Below are positions 9,335-19,289 of a DNA stretch of 64,000 nucleotides, in pieces (within the stretch, counting starts at the first letter, position 1; each line of letters begins with the position of its first letter). Where the stretch lies: positions 868,001 to 932,000 of the forward strand of contig NC_054687.1 in the NCBI RefSeq assembly GCF_011074885.1. Reading direction: 5' to 3'. The notes below the pieces were generated by a model, which did no database searches, was not told where the DNA came from, and saw only the letters and a program-made list of their open reading frames with translations. This DNA comes from Brettanomyces bruxellensis (Eukaryota > Ascomycota > Pichiomycetes > Pichiales > Pichiaceae). The position numbers and the translations under genes are program-made.

Positions 9335-11749
9335 CTAATACTCCTGGGCCTGGTCGGGATTCAAACTGAGGGAGGACCCGCTGAGGTTGGCCAGCGTGCC
9401 GTAGACCTGGCCGGTGGGCTGGTCCGGCCGGGATAAGCTTAAACCGGTAATCTGGGACGATAAATTGTCAACGGAGGAGTCAGAGAGCACCGGGGTCGAG
9501 CCCTGGGAGAAAATGGGGCGGGAGAACTGCTGGTAGGCCTGCTGCTGGTAGGGCTGGGAGTAGGAGCGGTGGCTGTCGATGTTCTGGGGCCGGAAGGGCT
9601 GGCCGTGGGCCTGGTAGCCCGGTGTGATGCGGCCGAGCTGGGTTGCGGGCCCGGTGGGCTGGTTTGCGTGCCGCGGGGTGTGAGGGTGGCCCGATAGGAT
9701 GGCGGAGGCCACGCGGGGGGCACCGCACTTCAAGCAGCAGACGTTTTTGGCGAAATTGTGGTAGGCACAGTTTTCATTCATGCATTTCCAGTCGCCGGCC
9801 CGGAAGGGGACATTGGAGGAGCCCATGGCGGGCTGGCTGCCGTACGCGGAGTAGCCCCTGGTAGAAGTGCCGCCGAGGGCCTGGTGGACGCCCTGGTGGA
9901 TGCCGCGGTGGCCGTTCTGGTGGCCGTGGTGGTGCTGCCCCGTGGCACCAGGGACACCGTCTGTCCCACCAGGGGCCCTGGTACCGCGGCCGTAGCCCGC
10001 CCCGTAGGAGCCCCCGGTGTAGCCAACAGGGCCCCCGGTGTAGTACCCCGGTCCCCCGTACTTGCTCTCCTGGACTGCCTGCGCGGACGTCGCCGGGAAC
10101 GAGCACCGGAAGCACGCCGTCCGCCGCTGGAAATTGGAGAATCCACACGACGGACACGTCCAGTCACCGGGCCGCGGCCTGTTCTTGGACGAGGGGAACG
10201 GCGTGAGGATCTCCTGGGCCTTGTCGAGCACCCCGGCCGACGAAGGCTGCACCTCGATGATCCGATCGTTCAACACGCGGCCATTCATCGCGAGCGACTC
10301 GGCTGCTGCGTCGTGCGACGCGAAGATGACGAATCCGGAGCACATGGAGTGGAGGATGAGCGAAGAGGAGTTGGAGTTTGAGTTGGAGTTGTAGTTATAG
10401 TTAGTGCTAGTGTTGTTGTAATTGTTGTTGTTATAGTTGTTGTTGTAATTGTTGTTGTTGTTATTGTTATAGTTGTTGTTGTAATTGTTGTTGTTGTTAT
10501 TGCTATTACTGTTATTGCCATTGTTGTTGTTATAGTTGTTGTTGTTGTTATTGCTATTACTGTTATTGCCATTGCCATTGCCATTGCTACTGCTACTACC
10601 TCCCATCTCCGGAAGCGGCGCCTTGATCGTCCAAAATGCCATCGGCTTGCACCCAAACTGTGTGAACCACGACTCCAACTCGCTCTGCGTCACATCCAGT
10701 GGAAGATTAGTGATGTAAAGGATCCGCGACCCATCTTCGTAAAACTGCGTAAGGTCTAGACCCATATCGTGCGGCCGGCTCAGCAGCCGGAGCTCCGGGC
10801 CTGCTTCCTGTTTCAGTTTCCGCATTATCTCCACGAGCAGGCCTATGGTTTTCAAGGCGGAGCTGCCTCCATTCCTGCATTCACCATCTTCGGCCACATA
10901 TCCGCTGGTTTCGTCTTTTTCGCCTGAATCGGCCGCACATTCACACAAATCCGGCCCTGCTGCACTGCCCACACCCAGCGACTCCACTACCTGGCCTATG
11001 GTGATCTCGTTAATGCTGCTGTTCGAGTAGAACTCATCCTTGGTGGCCTCCTGGTACCGGACAAACTCCTTTCGCAAGTCAAAGTACCGCGGATACCGCA
11101 TGTACTCGGGCAACTGGATCGATTTCTCGCGGGCCTCTTTTGGCAGACGCATCCGCAAGTCCCAGCTCGAGAATGTAACGAAACTGAACGGTCTCTTGGT
11201 TGCTATCAAGTGCTCGAGTATCGACTGGCTGAATTTCTCGATTGCATCTTTCAAAGTTTTTGCGTCCTTCACACTGCTCCACGTCAACCCGGTCACACTC
11301 GTGCATAGCGGCGTTATCGGGGTGTTTATTGGCTTCACCAGCTCGCTTCCTGCTGCCACCTGTGTCAAATCCTTGGCTGAAACTATTCTCCATGCTATTT
11401 CTATGATTTCACTTGCATCTTTTGCCGTATACTGCATCTGCTCGCCCCCTGTACCACTGATCGACACCACAATGTACGCTGGGCCCTCCTCTGCTTCTTG
11501 TTGCACCAACCCACTCTTTTCAGGCACTTTAATATCTGCCGTACTTGATGTTATATCACTCTTTTTTGCCTCACCCTTTTTTGCTTCAGTTTTTTTTGCT
11601 TCACTCTTTACAGCTTCACCATTTTCTGCTTCACCATTTTCTGCGTCGCTCTTTTCCGCTTCACTCACTTCAATACCCCCTGCTGTCTTACTTGCCATCA
11701 AATCTAAACCTTCATCATGCTTTGTGTCCTCCACCTCGGAAGATAACAT
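9335..11749 (-). CDS. NRP1: NRP1-like asparagine-rich RNA-binding protein
   Basis: 804 residues from the first ATG; the frame continues upstream only through non-ATG codons. Order of parts: a Lys/Glu/Ser repeat (about 30-75); an RNase-T/DEDDh-like fold (about 90-260) with WDLRMRLP; an RRM (about 335-520) with ILYITNLPLDVTQSELESWF, split by a long Asn-rich insert; two RanBP2-type zinc fingers (GDWTCPSCGFSNFQRRTACFRC near 540 and GDWKCMNENCAYHNFAKNVCCLKC near 660); and a Gln/Pro-rich tail. S. cerevisiae Nrp1 (719 residues) has this layout and gathers in stress granules; its exact task is not known. The Asn and Gly/Pro tracts are coded by sequence repeats and probably vary in length between strains. 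Confidence 0.88.
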   Translation of the reverse strand: MLSSEVEDTKHDEGLDLMASKTAGGIEVSEAEKSDAENGEAENGEAVKSEAKKTEAKKGEAKKSDITSSTADIKVPEKSGLVQQEAEEGPAYIVVSISGTGGEQMQYTAKDASEIIEIAWRIVSAKDLTQVAAGSELVKPINTPITPLCTSVTGLTWSSVKDAKTLKDAIEKFSQSILEHLIATKRPFSFVTFSSWDLRMRLPKEAREKSIQLPEYMRYPRYFDLRKEFVRYQEATKDEFYSNSSINEITIGQVVESLGVGSAAGPDLCECAADSGEKDETSGYVAEDGECRNGGSSALKTIGLLVEIMRKLKQEAGPELRLLSRPHDMGLDLTQFYEDGSRILYITNLPLDVTQSELESWFTQFGCKPMAFWTIKAPLPEMGGSSSSNGNGNGNNSNSNNNNNNYNNNNGNNSNSNNNNNNYNNNYNNNNNNNYNNNYNNNNYNNTSTNYNYNSNSNSNSSSLILHSMCSGFVIFASHDAAAESLAMNGRVLNDRIIEVQPSSAGVLDKAQEILTPFPSSKNRPRPGDWTCPSCGFSNFQRRTACFRCSFPATSAQAVQESKYGGPGYYTGGPVGYTGGSYGAGYGRGTRAPGGTDGVPGATGQHHHGHQNGHRGIHQGVHQALGGTSTRGYSAYGSQPAMGSSNVPFRAGDWKCMNENCAYHNFAKNVCCLKCGAPRVASAILSGHPHTPRHANQPTGPATQLGRITPGYQAHGQPFRPQNIDSHRSYSQPYQQQAYQQFSRPIFSQGSTPVLSDSSVDNLSSQITGLSLSRPDQPTGQVYGTLANLSGSSLSLNPDQAQEY
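9938..10060 (-). repeat. GC-rich 21-bp-type coding repeats in NRP1
   Basis: Units such as CCCGGTGTAG-CC-GGGCC, about 21 bases long, encode GPGYYTG, GPVGYTG and then APGGTDG and VPGATGQ between the two zinc fingers. Their heptad pattern (x-P-G-x-x-T-G) and GC-rich core match the two arrays in the CSC1-like gene. Confidence 0.55.
10385..10592 (-). repeat. Asn-coding trinucleotide tract in NRP1
   Basis: On the plus strand a long GTT/ATT-type trinucleotide tract, read as Asn-rich with scattered Ser, Gly and Tyr. A 48-base segment is duplicated in tandem (the TGCTATTACTGTTATTGCC part begins at 10501 and again at 10549), which points to slippage or unequal exchange. The tract sits in an RRM loop. 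Confidence 0.85.
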
Positions 11750-13167
11750 TGCTTTTCTCAAGATCGAATCCAACCTTTTTGTAGGATAGCTTTTATATTC
11801 CAACCTGTCTCTACCACGACTAGAAAATGCCCGGAACAGTCCTAAAAGACTCTAATTGAAGCAAATGTGCAAAACAAACTGAACTGAACTGCACTTTTCC
11901 TGCTAAACGATCTATGCAGACATAGACTGGTAAGCGAGGAAAAGTTGACAAAAACGTTGACAGCGGATTAATTTTTATTTTTCATCGTTCCACACTGGAG
12001 ATTTGAGTGCGAGAATTTTTCAGAGAATGGAGAATTGTACAGAAATTGAATAAGCTGAATTAGATCCAACAGGATACAACATAAATATCAAACTCAAATA
12101 TATCATAGTGAAAACATCTTAAGGTGCCTCGTATTTTTTTACTGAAAATACTATTTACCTTGAATTAGCGGAAAAACGGAATGAACTTAAAGGGAGTGAA
12201 CTCATTTAGCTTAACCTACCTAATACTGAGCTCACTTCATATTCCAACTGGATTAAAGTGATTAGCTTTCTCACTTAACCTAATTAACAGAACTAACCTA
12301 CTCAACTAAATCACTTAACAGGACATATCTGCCTACCTTGAACTTAACAGAATCACATACTTCAGATACTTAACAACTTAATCACTTTATACCTAATTAA
12401 TTGAACATAAACATGGCTAACAAAATAACTTACTTAACTTAGTTACAAAGAATCAACAAATGAAGTTCTTGATTTACTTAACAAATGCAATTAATTTAAA
12501 TTGAACTGAATTTGTTTACTTACTTCAGACACATAACTTACCTAACAATTTTCAGCAAAGTAACAGAATCAGCTTGCCTAGAAGACTTAACTTACGTAAC
12601 ACTTAAATACCTAACCAGCCAAGTTAAGTTATCTAACCACTTAACTTAACTAACTTATCAAAATCAACTTAAGAGATTTTATTTGCTCAACACATTACTT
12701 ACTTAGCTTCATCCCAACGTATTTACATAATGATTTGACTGCTTAAGTACTTAACTTCCCTATCTTAATTAACATGATTATTAAAATTGACTTAGGTACT
12801 TAGATCATCACTTATTGAAGTACTTTATTTAGTTATCTTACATAAGTACCAAACTTTTTTACTTAACTCAGCTTCCTTCCCCTTAGCAACTTAATTTACC
12901 TGAATTACTTAGCGTCCACCCCAAGCTTAGTACTTCACGTTGTTAGCTACTGAACGTACTTAACTTAAATATTTGACTTAACTACCTAACTCAAGAACTT
13001 AATTCGAACACTTAACTTCATTAACTACTTAAATACTTCATTAACTACTGAACTTCATTAATTACTTAAATACTTCATTAATTACTTAAATACTTCATTA
13101 ACTACTTAACTACTTACTTAAATACTGAGCCACTTACTTAAATACTTTCCCCACTCCTCCCACACAC
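11750..13167. other. NRP1 promoter and long ACTTAA-rich spacer
   Basis: 1.4 kb between the TED1 stop and the NRP1 start, both leftward genes. The part next to NRP1 (to about 12150) is ordinary AT-rich promoter-like sequence. From about 12180 to 13150 it becomes a degenerate array (listed separately). No gene or RNA gene is recognised. Confidence 0.55.
12180..13150. repeat. Degenerate ACTTAA/TTACTTAA array
   Basis: Nearly 1 kb in which the words ACTTAA, CTTAACTA, TACTTAA and TTAACTTA recur every 10-20 bases with much divergence. The right end (13020-13145) is the most regular, with several units like TTAATTACTTAAATACTTCA. It looks like an old, expanded and decayed minisatellite. Confidence 0.65.
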
Positions 13168-14634
13168 CTAGAGAAAGTAGGACACGGTCTGGAAGAACAC
13201 AGTCAACAACAAGGTCACCTTGGAGGCCCACCAGACGTGCTGGATCGCAAACGGACACAAAGTGTAGTGGAACTGCCATTCATCATCCAGCGTGGAGAAA
13301 TGGCCCGTTAGGAGCCCCGTGTTGCCGCCGTACTCGCCCATGATGGACCGCACGGTGATCTCCTTGACCACGGCGGTGTAGTTGGTGGGCTTTTGGGCGG
13401 AGGCAGACCAGGAGGCGGCGCCGGTGCCCCGGCGGGCGAAATATGTGATGCAGCCCTTGTGATCGTGCCCCGTGAGGATGATTCCGGGGCGGCCGTTGGC
13501 AAAGGCGGCATCTAGTAGCTTCTGGGAGGTTTCCGGGCTGAGCAGCGTCTGGCTTCTCAAGTTTCCGAGCTTGTCCCAGTCCCAAGCGGGGCAGTTTTGC
13601 CGCGTGAAATACTCTGTGGCCGGCGGGTCGGCACAGAAGCCCTCCGGCTTGTGCAGTGGGACGTGTGTGATGAGCACGGTGGACCCGTTGAACGGGTGGG
13701 CCGCAAGAGCACGCAGGAACTGCCACTGGGCCTCGTACAGCGGCGTGTGCTTGGCCGGGCCGTCCAGGAGGAGCGAGTTGACCACCACGAGGCGCCAGGG
13801 GTGCGATTCGTGCGATTTGTGCCCGTCGTGTGTGTTGTACTCGACCCAGTAGTTCGGCAGCCCGTAGAATCGGCTGTACCGGTACATGTTGTTGTAACCG
13901 AGCTCACCCGCGTACCCCACGTCGTGGTTGCCCGTGGTGTTGATGAAAAGCGGCTCACCGGTTGCCCCGTCCCAGTTGTACACGTCATAAAACGCGTACT
14001 GGCCTGCCTGCTCGAATTTACGCGTCTTCACGCCATTTTTCAGCCACGCAGCGTACTGGCTGCCGTTTTCAGCAATTCCTCGCCGCTGCAGCAGATCGAT
14101 GGCCCCCGGGGTACCGGGGAACGGGGTCTCGGGCCGCCGGAACAACCGTGTCGCGTACCGGTACGTCCGGTTGAAGTACTCGCTGTCGCTGACCCAGTTG
14201 CACGAGATGAGGTCGCCCAGAACGGCAACATGCGAAGGCTGTAGTCTCCGCTTCATCACCCCGTATATGTGCCCGAGATAGTGGTCGTTTCCGTAGATAT
14301 CGAGTCTTTTCCGCCGGCCCGTCGACGGCCATGCCCCGTCGATCTGCGGATCTCCGATTGCAAGCATCCTGATGTCATCTGTGTGCCTGCTTGCTCTGCC
14401 AACACTGTTTGCGTACAAATCCCCAAAGTACGGTATTCCCGCCAACATCTCGCCCAAAGCCGACCATCTGCCGGCTGTGCTGCTGGCCACGTCATCGGAC
14501 ACAGCCCAGCTGCAGTTCTGGGGGTTCAGGCTTGGGTATGTGTAGCAGTATATGTTCAAAACGGCCGATACTAGAGAAAGCACCGTGCTGAACCAGCCAA
14601 AGGCTTTGACAAAAAGGGGCCACTTGGAGAGCAT
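13168..14634 (-). CDS. TED1: TED1-like GPI-glycan remodelling phosphoesterase
   Basis: 488 residues, compared with 473 for S. cerevisiae Ted1. This is an ER membrane metallophosphoesterase of the Cdc1/Ted1/PGAP5 group, which removes ethanolamine phosphate from GPI anchors so that GPI proteins can leave the ER. An N-terminal membrane segment (about 8-32) and a C-terminal one (about 468-487) frame a lumenal catalytic domain. Metal-site motifs appear in the expected order: GDPQIDG near 93, LGDL near 139, GNHD near 236, ITHVPLH near 345 and GHDHKG near 391. The segment RLDIYGNDHYLGHIYG is typical of Ted1 rather than Cdc1. The L of LGDL is coded by CTG, so CTG means leucine here. Many codons are G/C-ending. 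Confidence 0.87.
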   Translation of the reverse strand: MLSKWPLFVKAFGWFSTVLSLVSAVLNIYCYTYPSLNPQNCSWAVSDDVASSTAGRWSALGEMLAGIPYFGDLYANSVGRASRHTDDIRMLAIGDPQIDGAWPSTGRRKRLDIYGNDHYLGHIYGVMKRRLQPSHVAVLGDLISCNWVSDSEYFNRTYRYATRLFRRPETPFPGTPGAIDLLQRRGIAENGSQYAAWLKNGVKTRKFEQAGQYAFYDVYNWDGATGEPLFINTTGNHDVGYAGELGYNNMYRYSRFYGLPNYWVEYNTHDGHKSHESHPWRLVVVNSLLLDGPAKHTPLYEAQWQFLRALAAHPFNGSTVLITHVPLHKPEGFCADPPATEYFTRQNCPAWDWDKLGNLRSQTLLSPETSQKLLDAAFANGRPGIILTGHDHKGCITYFARRGTGAASWSASAQKPTNYTAVVKEITVRSIMGEYGGNTGLLTGHFSTLDDEWQFHYTLCPFAIQHVWWASKVTLLLTVFFQTVSYFL

Positions 14635-14832
14635 TTCGAGAGCAAAAATGCAAGTGCTATGATTAATGAGTAATGATTAGTGTTTATTGCTGCTGCTGTA
14701 ATAGTTATTTGTTGTAATTGCTGTGATCTCTGCAGTCACGCAATCTTACATTTCCATGTTGTCGAGGAATATTTCACCGCAGGAAGAAATACCGCCGCGG
14801 GTGAAAAATTCCACAAAAATAATATGCCGCGG

Positions 14833-15075
14833 AAAGTGAGTGAGGTGAAGCAGATGAAGCAACGTAGAACGAAGCAAATGAAGCAAATGAAGCAAAGTAG
14901 AATGAAGTAAAATAGATGAAGGAGGTACAATACAGATGAATAGAGTGAAGATGAACAAAGCGAAGATAAAGTGAAGCGAACATATAAAACAGAAATATAA
15001 AGCAAGGATAAAGCAATAAAGCAAGGATAAAGCAAAAACAAAGTAAAATTAAAGCAGATATAAAGCATAGATGAA
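14833..15075. repeat. GAAGCA / ATAAAGCA low-complexity repeats
   Basis: Purine-rich units such as GAAGCAAAT and AAAGCAAGGATAAAGCA recur irregularly. The minus-strand open frames over it are low-complexity artefacts rich in Leu, Cys, Phe and Ser. Confidence 0.7.
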
Positions 15076-17286
15076 GCAAATAAATAATGCATTTCTAATA
15101 TCACCATTACAACAAGTAAATGTATCATGCCCACAAGGCAATGCATCATTACTACAATCAATACATGAGTCCATGCAACACGCAGAAGCCAGGACAAAAC
15201 ACCAAGGAAAGCAAACAATGCAAACAGGATACAATGCAGGTAAAGATCAACGGATCAATCCACAGGATGCAAGGAAATATCAAATACGGATCAATGTAAT
15301 CAAAGCTGCAATACTCTCGAGCGTAACCAATTCATACAATGTAAATCATCTGCTGGCATCACACACACCGCTGCTCGCTAAACGTTGCCTTACATCAGCA
15401 TATACTCCCTTTAAGTGTATGGCACGATATTGACGCATTACTAAAATCAACATGTTTCGTATTCCATCCTACTTGTGGCCGTTCTGAACCCTTTACAACA
15501 ATTTCGGCTATCTCCGGAATTCGACGCGTCGATCAACTTTGGGCAGTCACGAGCAAGTACCTCCCACAGAACATTCGTTTAAATCAGGCTGCAAGTCAGC
15601 TATAAGCCGAGCGAGTACATACACCAAATGCCGGAGGAGAAATTCACCTTGTAAATCATTGTTGCCACAACTTACATGGTAATGAAATAATCAATGGTTG
15701 AGTAATGTCAAATGTTGAATCGTAAAACAGTAAAAAGAGTCAGCCAGAGTAATACGCTTAGAAGTGCGAATGGTCACTGCTGAAATTAAAATATTGTAAT
15801 TATACGAGGTCATGGATGTAAGATTACAGATGGATCTTAGCCGAGGTGAATCTGAAAATAGAATCTGAAAATGGAAACAATGCGCTGCAAGTGGCAATGG
15901 TGGAAAAAAAATTGTTTCTGGAAAAACAAAATTTTACAGCACGAGGCCAAAATGTGCGATCAAAATTTTTAAGTCGGGTGGCATATTTACGACAGGATGT
16001 ATACCGAATCTTATTCCAAATGAAATTGTAAAACACTTGATGCATGCAGCTAAGATATGGATTGAGTCTGTGCAAAAGACCCAAATAGTTGAAAAGCACA
16101 ACATGACAAAAAGCAGCAAAGTTCTGTGTTTGTACTGGCAGTGCAATGTCAGGGTTAGTTTCGCGGTTCTAAAAGGGAACAATAAGGATTGTTTCGATAT
16201 GCATACAGTCCTAAGCGAATCGGGAGCGAACGACGCACAGATGCGTCTCGAGAAAACAACGGCCTCTGTTGATGTTCGTAACTCTTTTTTTTTGTAAAAG
16301 CGACAATTCTCCCGAGTTTCTTGAAATGGCGGTTAACCTAAAAAACAATTGTTGTGACATTTGGTTGGTCGGACTTGTAATTCTATGTTAGACGTCAATA
16401 TCGTTGATTCTAGAAATAGGAACATTAAAAATATCGCCGTCACATCTACACATACTGCAAATCACTAATGCATTTGCATGTGTCGACTTCTGTCTAGACA
16501 CTAATGTGAATATGCTTTGTATACTTACTGCCGTAAAGACAGATTTGAAACGGATTGCAATTCCAGCGGAATGGTGGATATACAGAAACATGATACCGGA
16601 AGCTAATATAAAGCACAATAGTACGGGAAGAAATGAAGTCTCTGTGGGACGAAAGCATGTTAAATTTTATTAAAGGGGAAGCAGACAAACAATAGAAGAA
16701 ATAGTGAGATAAGTTTTTTATAGTTTGATAGTCAGATCAGGCCGAAAAGTTTAAAATAAACGTTGAAGTGATCTGTTTTCAAAGTTTCTGCACGTTCCAA
16801 TTTGGTGACGCGCGGCAGCTTCTCTGCATAATGTGTTATTGGCCGGGTCCCACACAAAGTGAGGAAAAAAAAAATTTTAAAGGGGAAATATTTTACCGGC
16901 GAACACACACCATTGGCAGAATAAGAAAGACAATGAATCAAAGTTTCTGAAGTACGGCTGAACAAAATTGGTGAGGATTACAAATCCGAACAAGTAGAGA
17001 TGCCTCGGCTTTAAAAGGTATCCGGGATCTGCATTTTAAAGCGAGAGTATGGATATAAGATTTCGTGTAAAGAATACGAGAGAAATATGTAAGGAATATC
17101 TTTGTTATAGCGGAAACGTAAGAAAAAGAAAAAAGGCCAGAGATTGCAGGAAACTCAAGCAGTTGAAAATCTCCTGGAAGCGATTTTAAGGACGTTATGC
17201 TATCCCTGCCCCTTCAAAATTCCTCTACTTATCCTTTGTTGAAAATCTTTTTGTTTGATTCTTGTTCAGCATTCTTTTGTTTTGAC

Positions 17287-17380
17287 TTTCCGATCAGTCT
17301 TTTGTTCTGCCTTTTGATCTGCTTTTTGTTCTTCTGAGCTGCTTTTTGTTCTTCTGGTCTGCTTTTTGTTTATTCTTCTT
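17287..17380. repeat. Short tandem repeat CTGCTTTTTGTTCTTCTG
   Basis: About three copies of an 18-20-base unit (CTGCTTTTTGTTCTTCTG with variants) in the T-rich sequence upstream of the EFG1-like gene. Confidence 0.65.
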
Positions 17381-19289
17381 TAGTCGTTTTGTTTAGCTTT
17401 CCTTTAATTACTTCTTCCCTTCTGTGGTTCTTTTTTTAGTTCTTAAATGCTTTGTTCAATTGCTAGCTTCCTTCTAATTTCTTTCCTATTTTCTGAGCTT
17501 TCTGGAATCTGTTTTTGTTTGCACGTCACAATTTTGAACCTAAAAAATACCAACTCTCCCAAAGCTCTTCCAAACTATTCCAACCCCTTTCCCCTTCCCG
17601 CTTTTTCCTTCTTGTTCCTCCGCCGATTGCACATTCAAATTTTTTCCTTCTATTTTCTTCTTTCCTTTTAGCATGCCTTTTTTTTATTCGTCATGTATCA
17701 CAGGTGTCCCTGTCAAAAATAAAGCATGTGAAGAAAAAAAATCAATTATGATAGGTTCCAGAGGTATGCCAAATAATAAAGGTAACGTACAAAAAAGGTA
17801 AACAAACAGTCTCGTATTGTAGCATTTTCACATACACTTGCAGCATTAAGGTTAGCCCATGCAACGAATGCCTTTATGAACAGTGAACTTCTTTCAAATA
17901 TACATGTAGAAGTTGAATCAAACTAGGGGAGGCGCAAAGCAGCATGACATGCAAAAGCATGCAATAGTACGCAACAACACTTGCTCTTGTCTTCATCTCT
18001 GAATTCCCACTCAGCCTTGCACAGGCTGTTGTTGGCGCTCGGCATAATTACAGTAAAGAGGTCGCTTCACCCGCAGCCCCTGCTTTGTTGCGCGCCGCTT
18101 TACTGGAGCGCACCCTGTTTCTGTGTAAGTGCGCTGCGGTTGTTATTGTCCCAGTTTGAAAATCTTTTTTCGCGTTTTTTTTTTTGCACTTTCCTACTTG
18201 TTGGAGATAAATTATGCCGATCAATTTTTATTTGCGTGCATTGTGCTTTTTTCTTCCCTATCTGTTGAATAGACTATTCTTTTTTCTTCAGCACTTCCGT
18301 CCACAGGAAACCCAACTCTCCAATTTCCGGCGCATAGAAGTTTTACGGCTTTTTGCAATGGTGTGTCCAAAATCTTACATTTACGATTATTATCTTTTCC
18401 AGGTTTGCCATTTTCATTGTTTACTTTTCCGAGCCTCCGCTAAGACGCTCGAACTGGGAAGCATCCTAAAGAAGTATGTCGAAGGGAAAAACGAAAATAA
18501 AAGAAACGAAAGGAAACGAAAGCAGAGTCAAGAATAAAGAAGAAAGCAAAAAGTAATCCGAAGATAAAAATAATTCCGGTCGAGAAAACCTCCCGTGCAG
18601 GTATTTGTACGTATTATCACTTGGAGTCACACAGACCCCACATTGCATGTGTTGGACTATATATATATATATGTACATACTTCTTTCGATATTCTCACGG
18701 CTGCATCTTTTTTCTATCATCTCCCATCTCTCCTCTTCTACCTCGGCCTCACTCTACTTTTTTATTTTTTATTTTGTTTTGTTTGTTTTATTTCCTTATT
18801 TCCTTCCTACCTTTTTATTTTTTATGCATTGTGCTTTATTCCTTATTTTTTATTCTCCTCCCATCATACTCTGATATTTTTTATTTTATTTTTCTGTTCT
18901 CTCATCCCCACCCTCACACAGTTTCCTGCCTACTAATTCCTAACAGCTACAATCCCGGTGCTGCCTTTTTTTTCCCTCTTCTTCTGCTTTCCACTTTTCT
19001 CTCCATTCAATTTCAACTGTTTACGGCACTATTCCACGTCCATACAACTACAAACAAAGTGCAGTCGAAGTTCAACGAAGGTCCAATCATAGCACATCAA
19101 GAGAAATTCAAACTACATCGCACCAATCACATTGTCTGGAAGCCAAAGATCAACAAGCCAGCTTCTGATTTCTGCACGATACTAATCTGACCAGCACAAC
19201 AAACCAACTCCTCACTTGGCTTTCGACCCATTCTGAAAGCAAGCACTAATTTTTATCGCAACTTTCGCCAACACTCGCTCAGCCGGTTT

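Larger units (their letters stand above)
14635..19289. other. 4.65-kb gene-free region upstream of the EFG1-like gene
   Basis: No frame here has protein character; the longer open stretches are low-complexity. From left to right: the TED1 promoter; a GAAGCA/ATAAAGCA repeat region (14833-15075); a more GC-rich island at about 15480-15640 containing the palindrome CGACGCGTCG; mixed sequence to about 17200; a T-rich stretch with short repeats (17287-17380); a TA dinucleotide run (18658-18670); and a CT-rich segment (about 18690-19020) that is probably EFG1-like leader. Large promoters and long leaders are known for EFG1 in Candida. I see no tRNA and no recognised stable RNA, but cannot exclude a diverged one. 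Confidence 0.5.

Noticed and set aside
11750..11803. Earlier start for NRP1 by 18 codons
   Set aside because: The codon at 11803 is TTG on the coding strand. The first ATG is at 11749.
13168..14634. CTG read as serine (CTG clade)
   Set aside because: CTG codes for the conserved leucine of the LGDL metal-site motif in the TED1-like protein, so the standard meaning fits.
14736..15218. 160-codon minus-strand open frame
   Set aside because: It is encoded by GAAGCA/ATAAAGCA repeats and is a Leu/Cys/Phe/Ser low-complexity string in all three frames.
15540..15640. tRNA or RNase P RNA in the GC-richer island upstream of the EFG1-like gene
   Set aside because: GTTTAAATC and GTCGAATTCC look a little like a tRNA T-loop or B box, but no matching stems or A box could be drawn.
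18621..19190. 189-codon plus-strand open frame before the EFG1-like gene
   Set aside because: It runs through CT-rich low-complexity leader sequence and gives a Phe/Leu/Ser/Tyr-rich product. Competing frames over the same stretch look alike, so it is not a gene.
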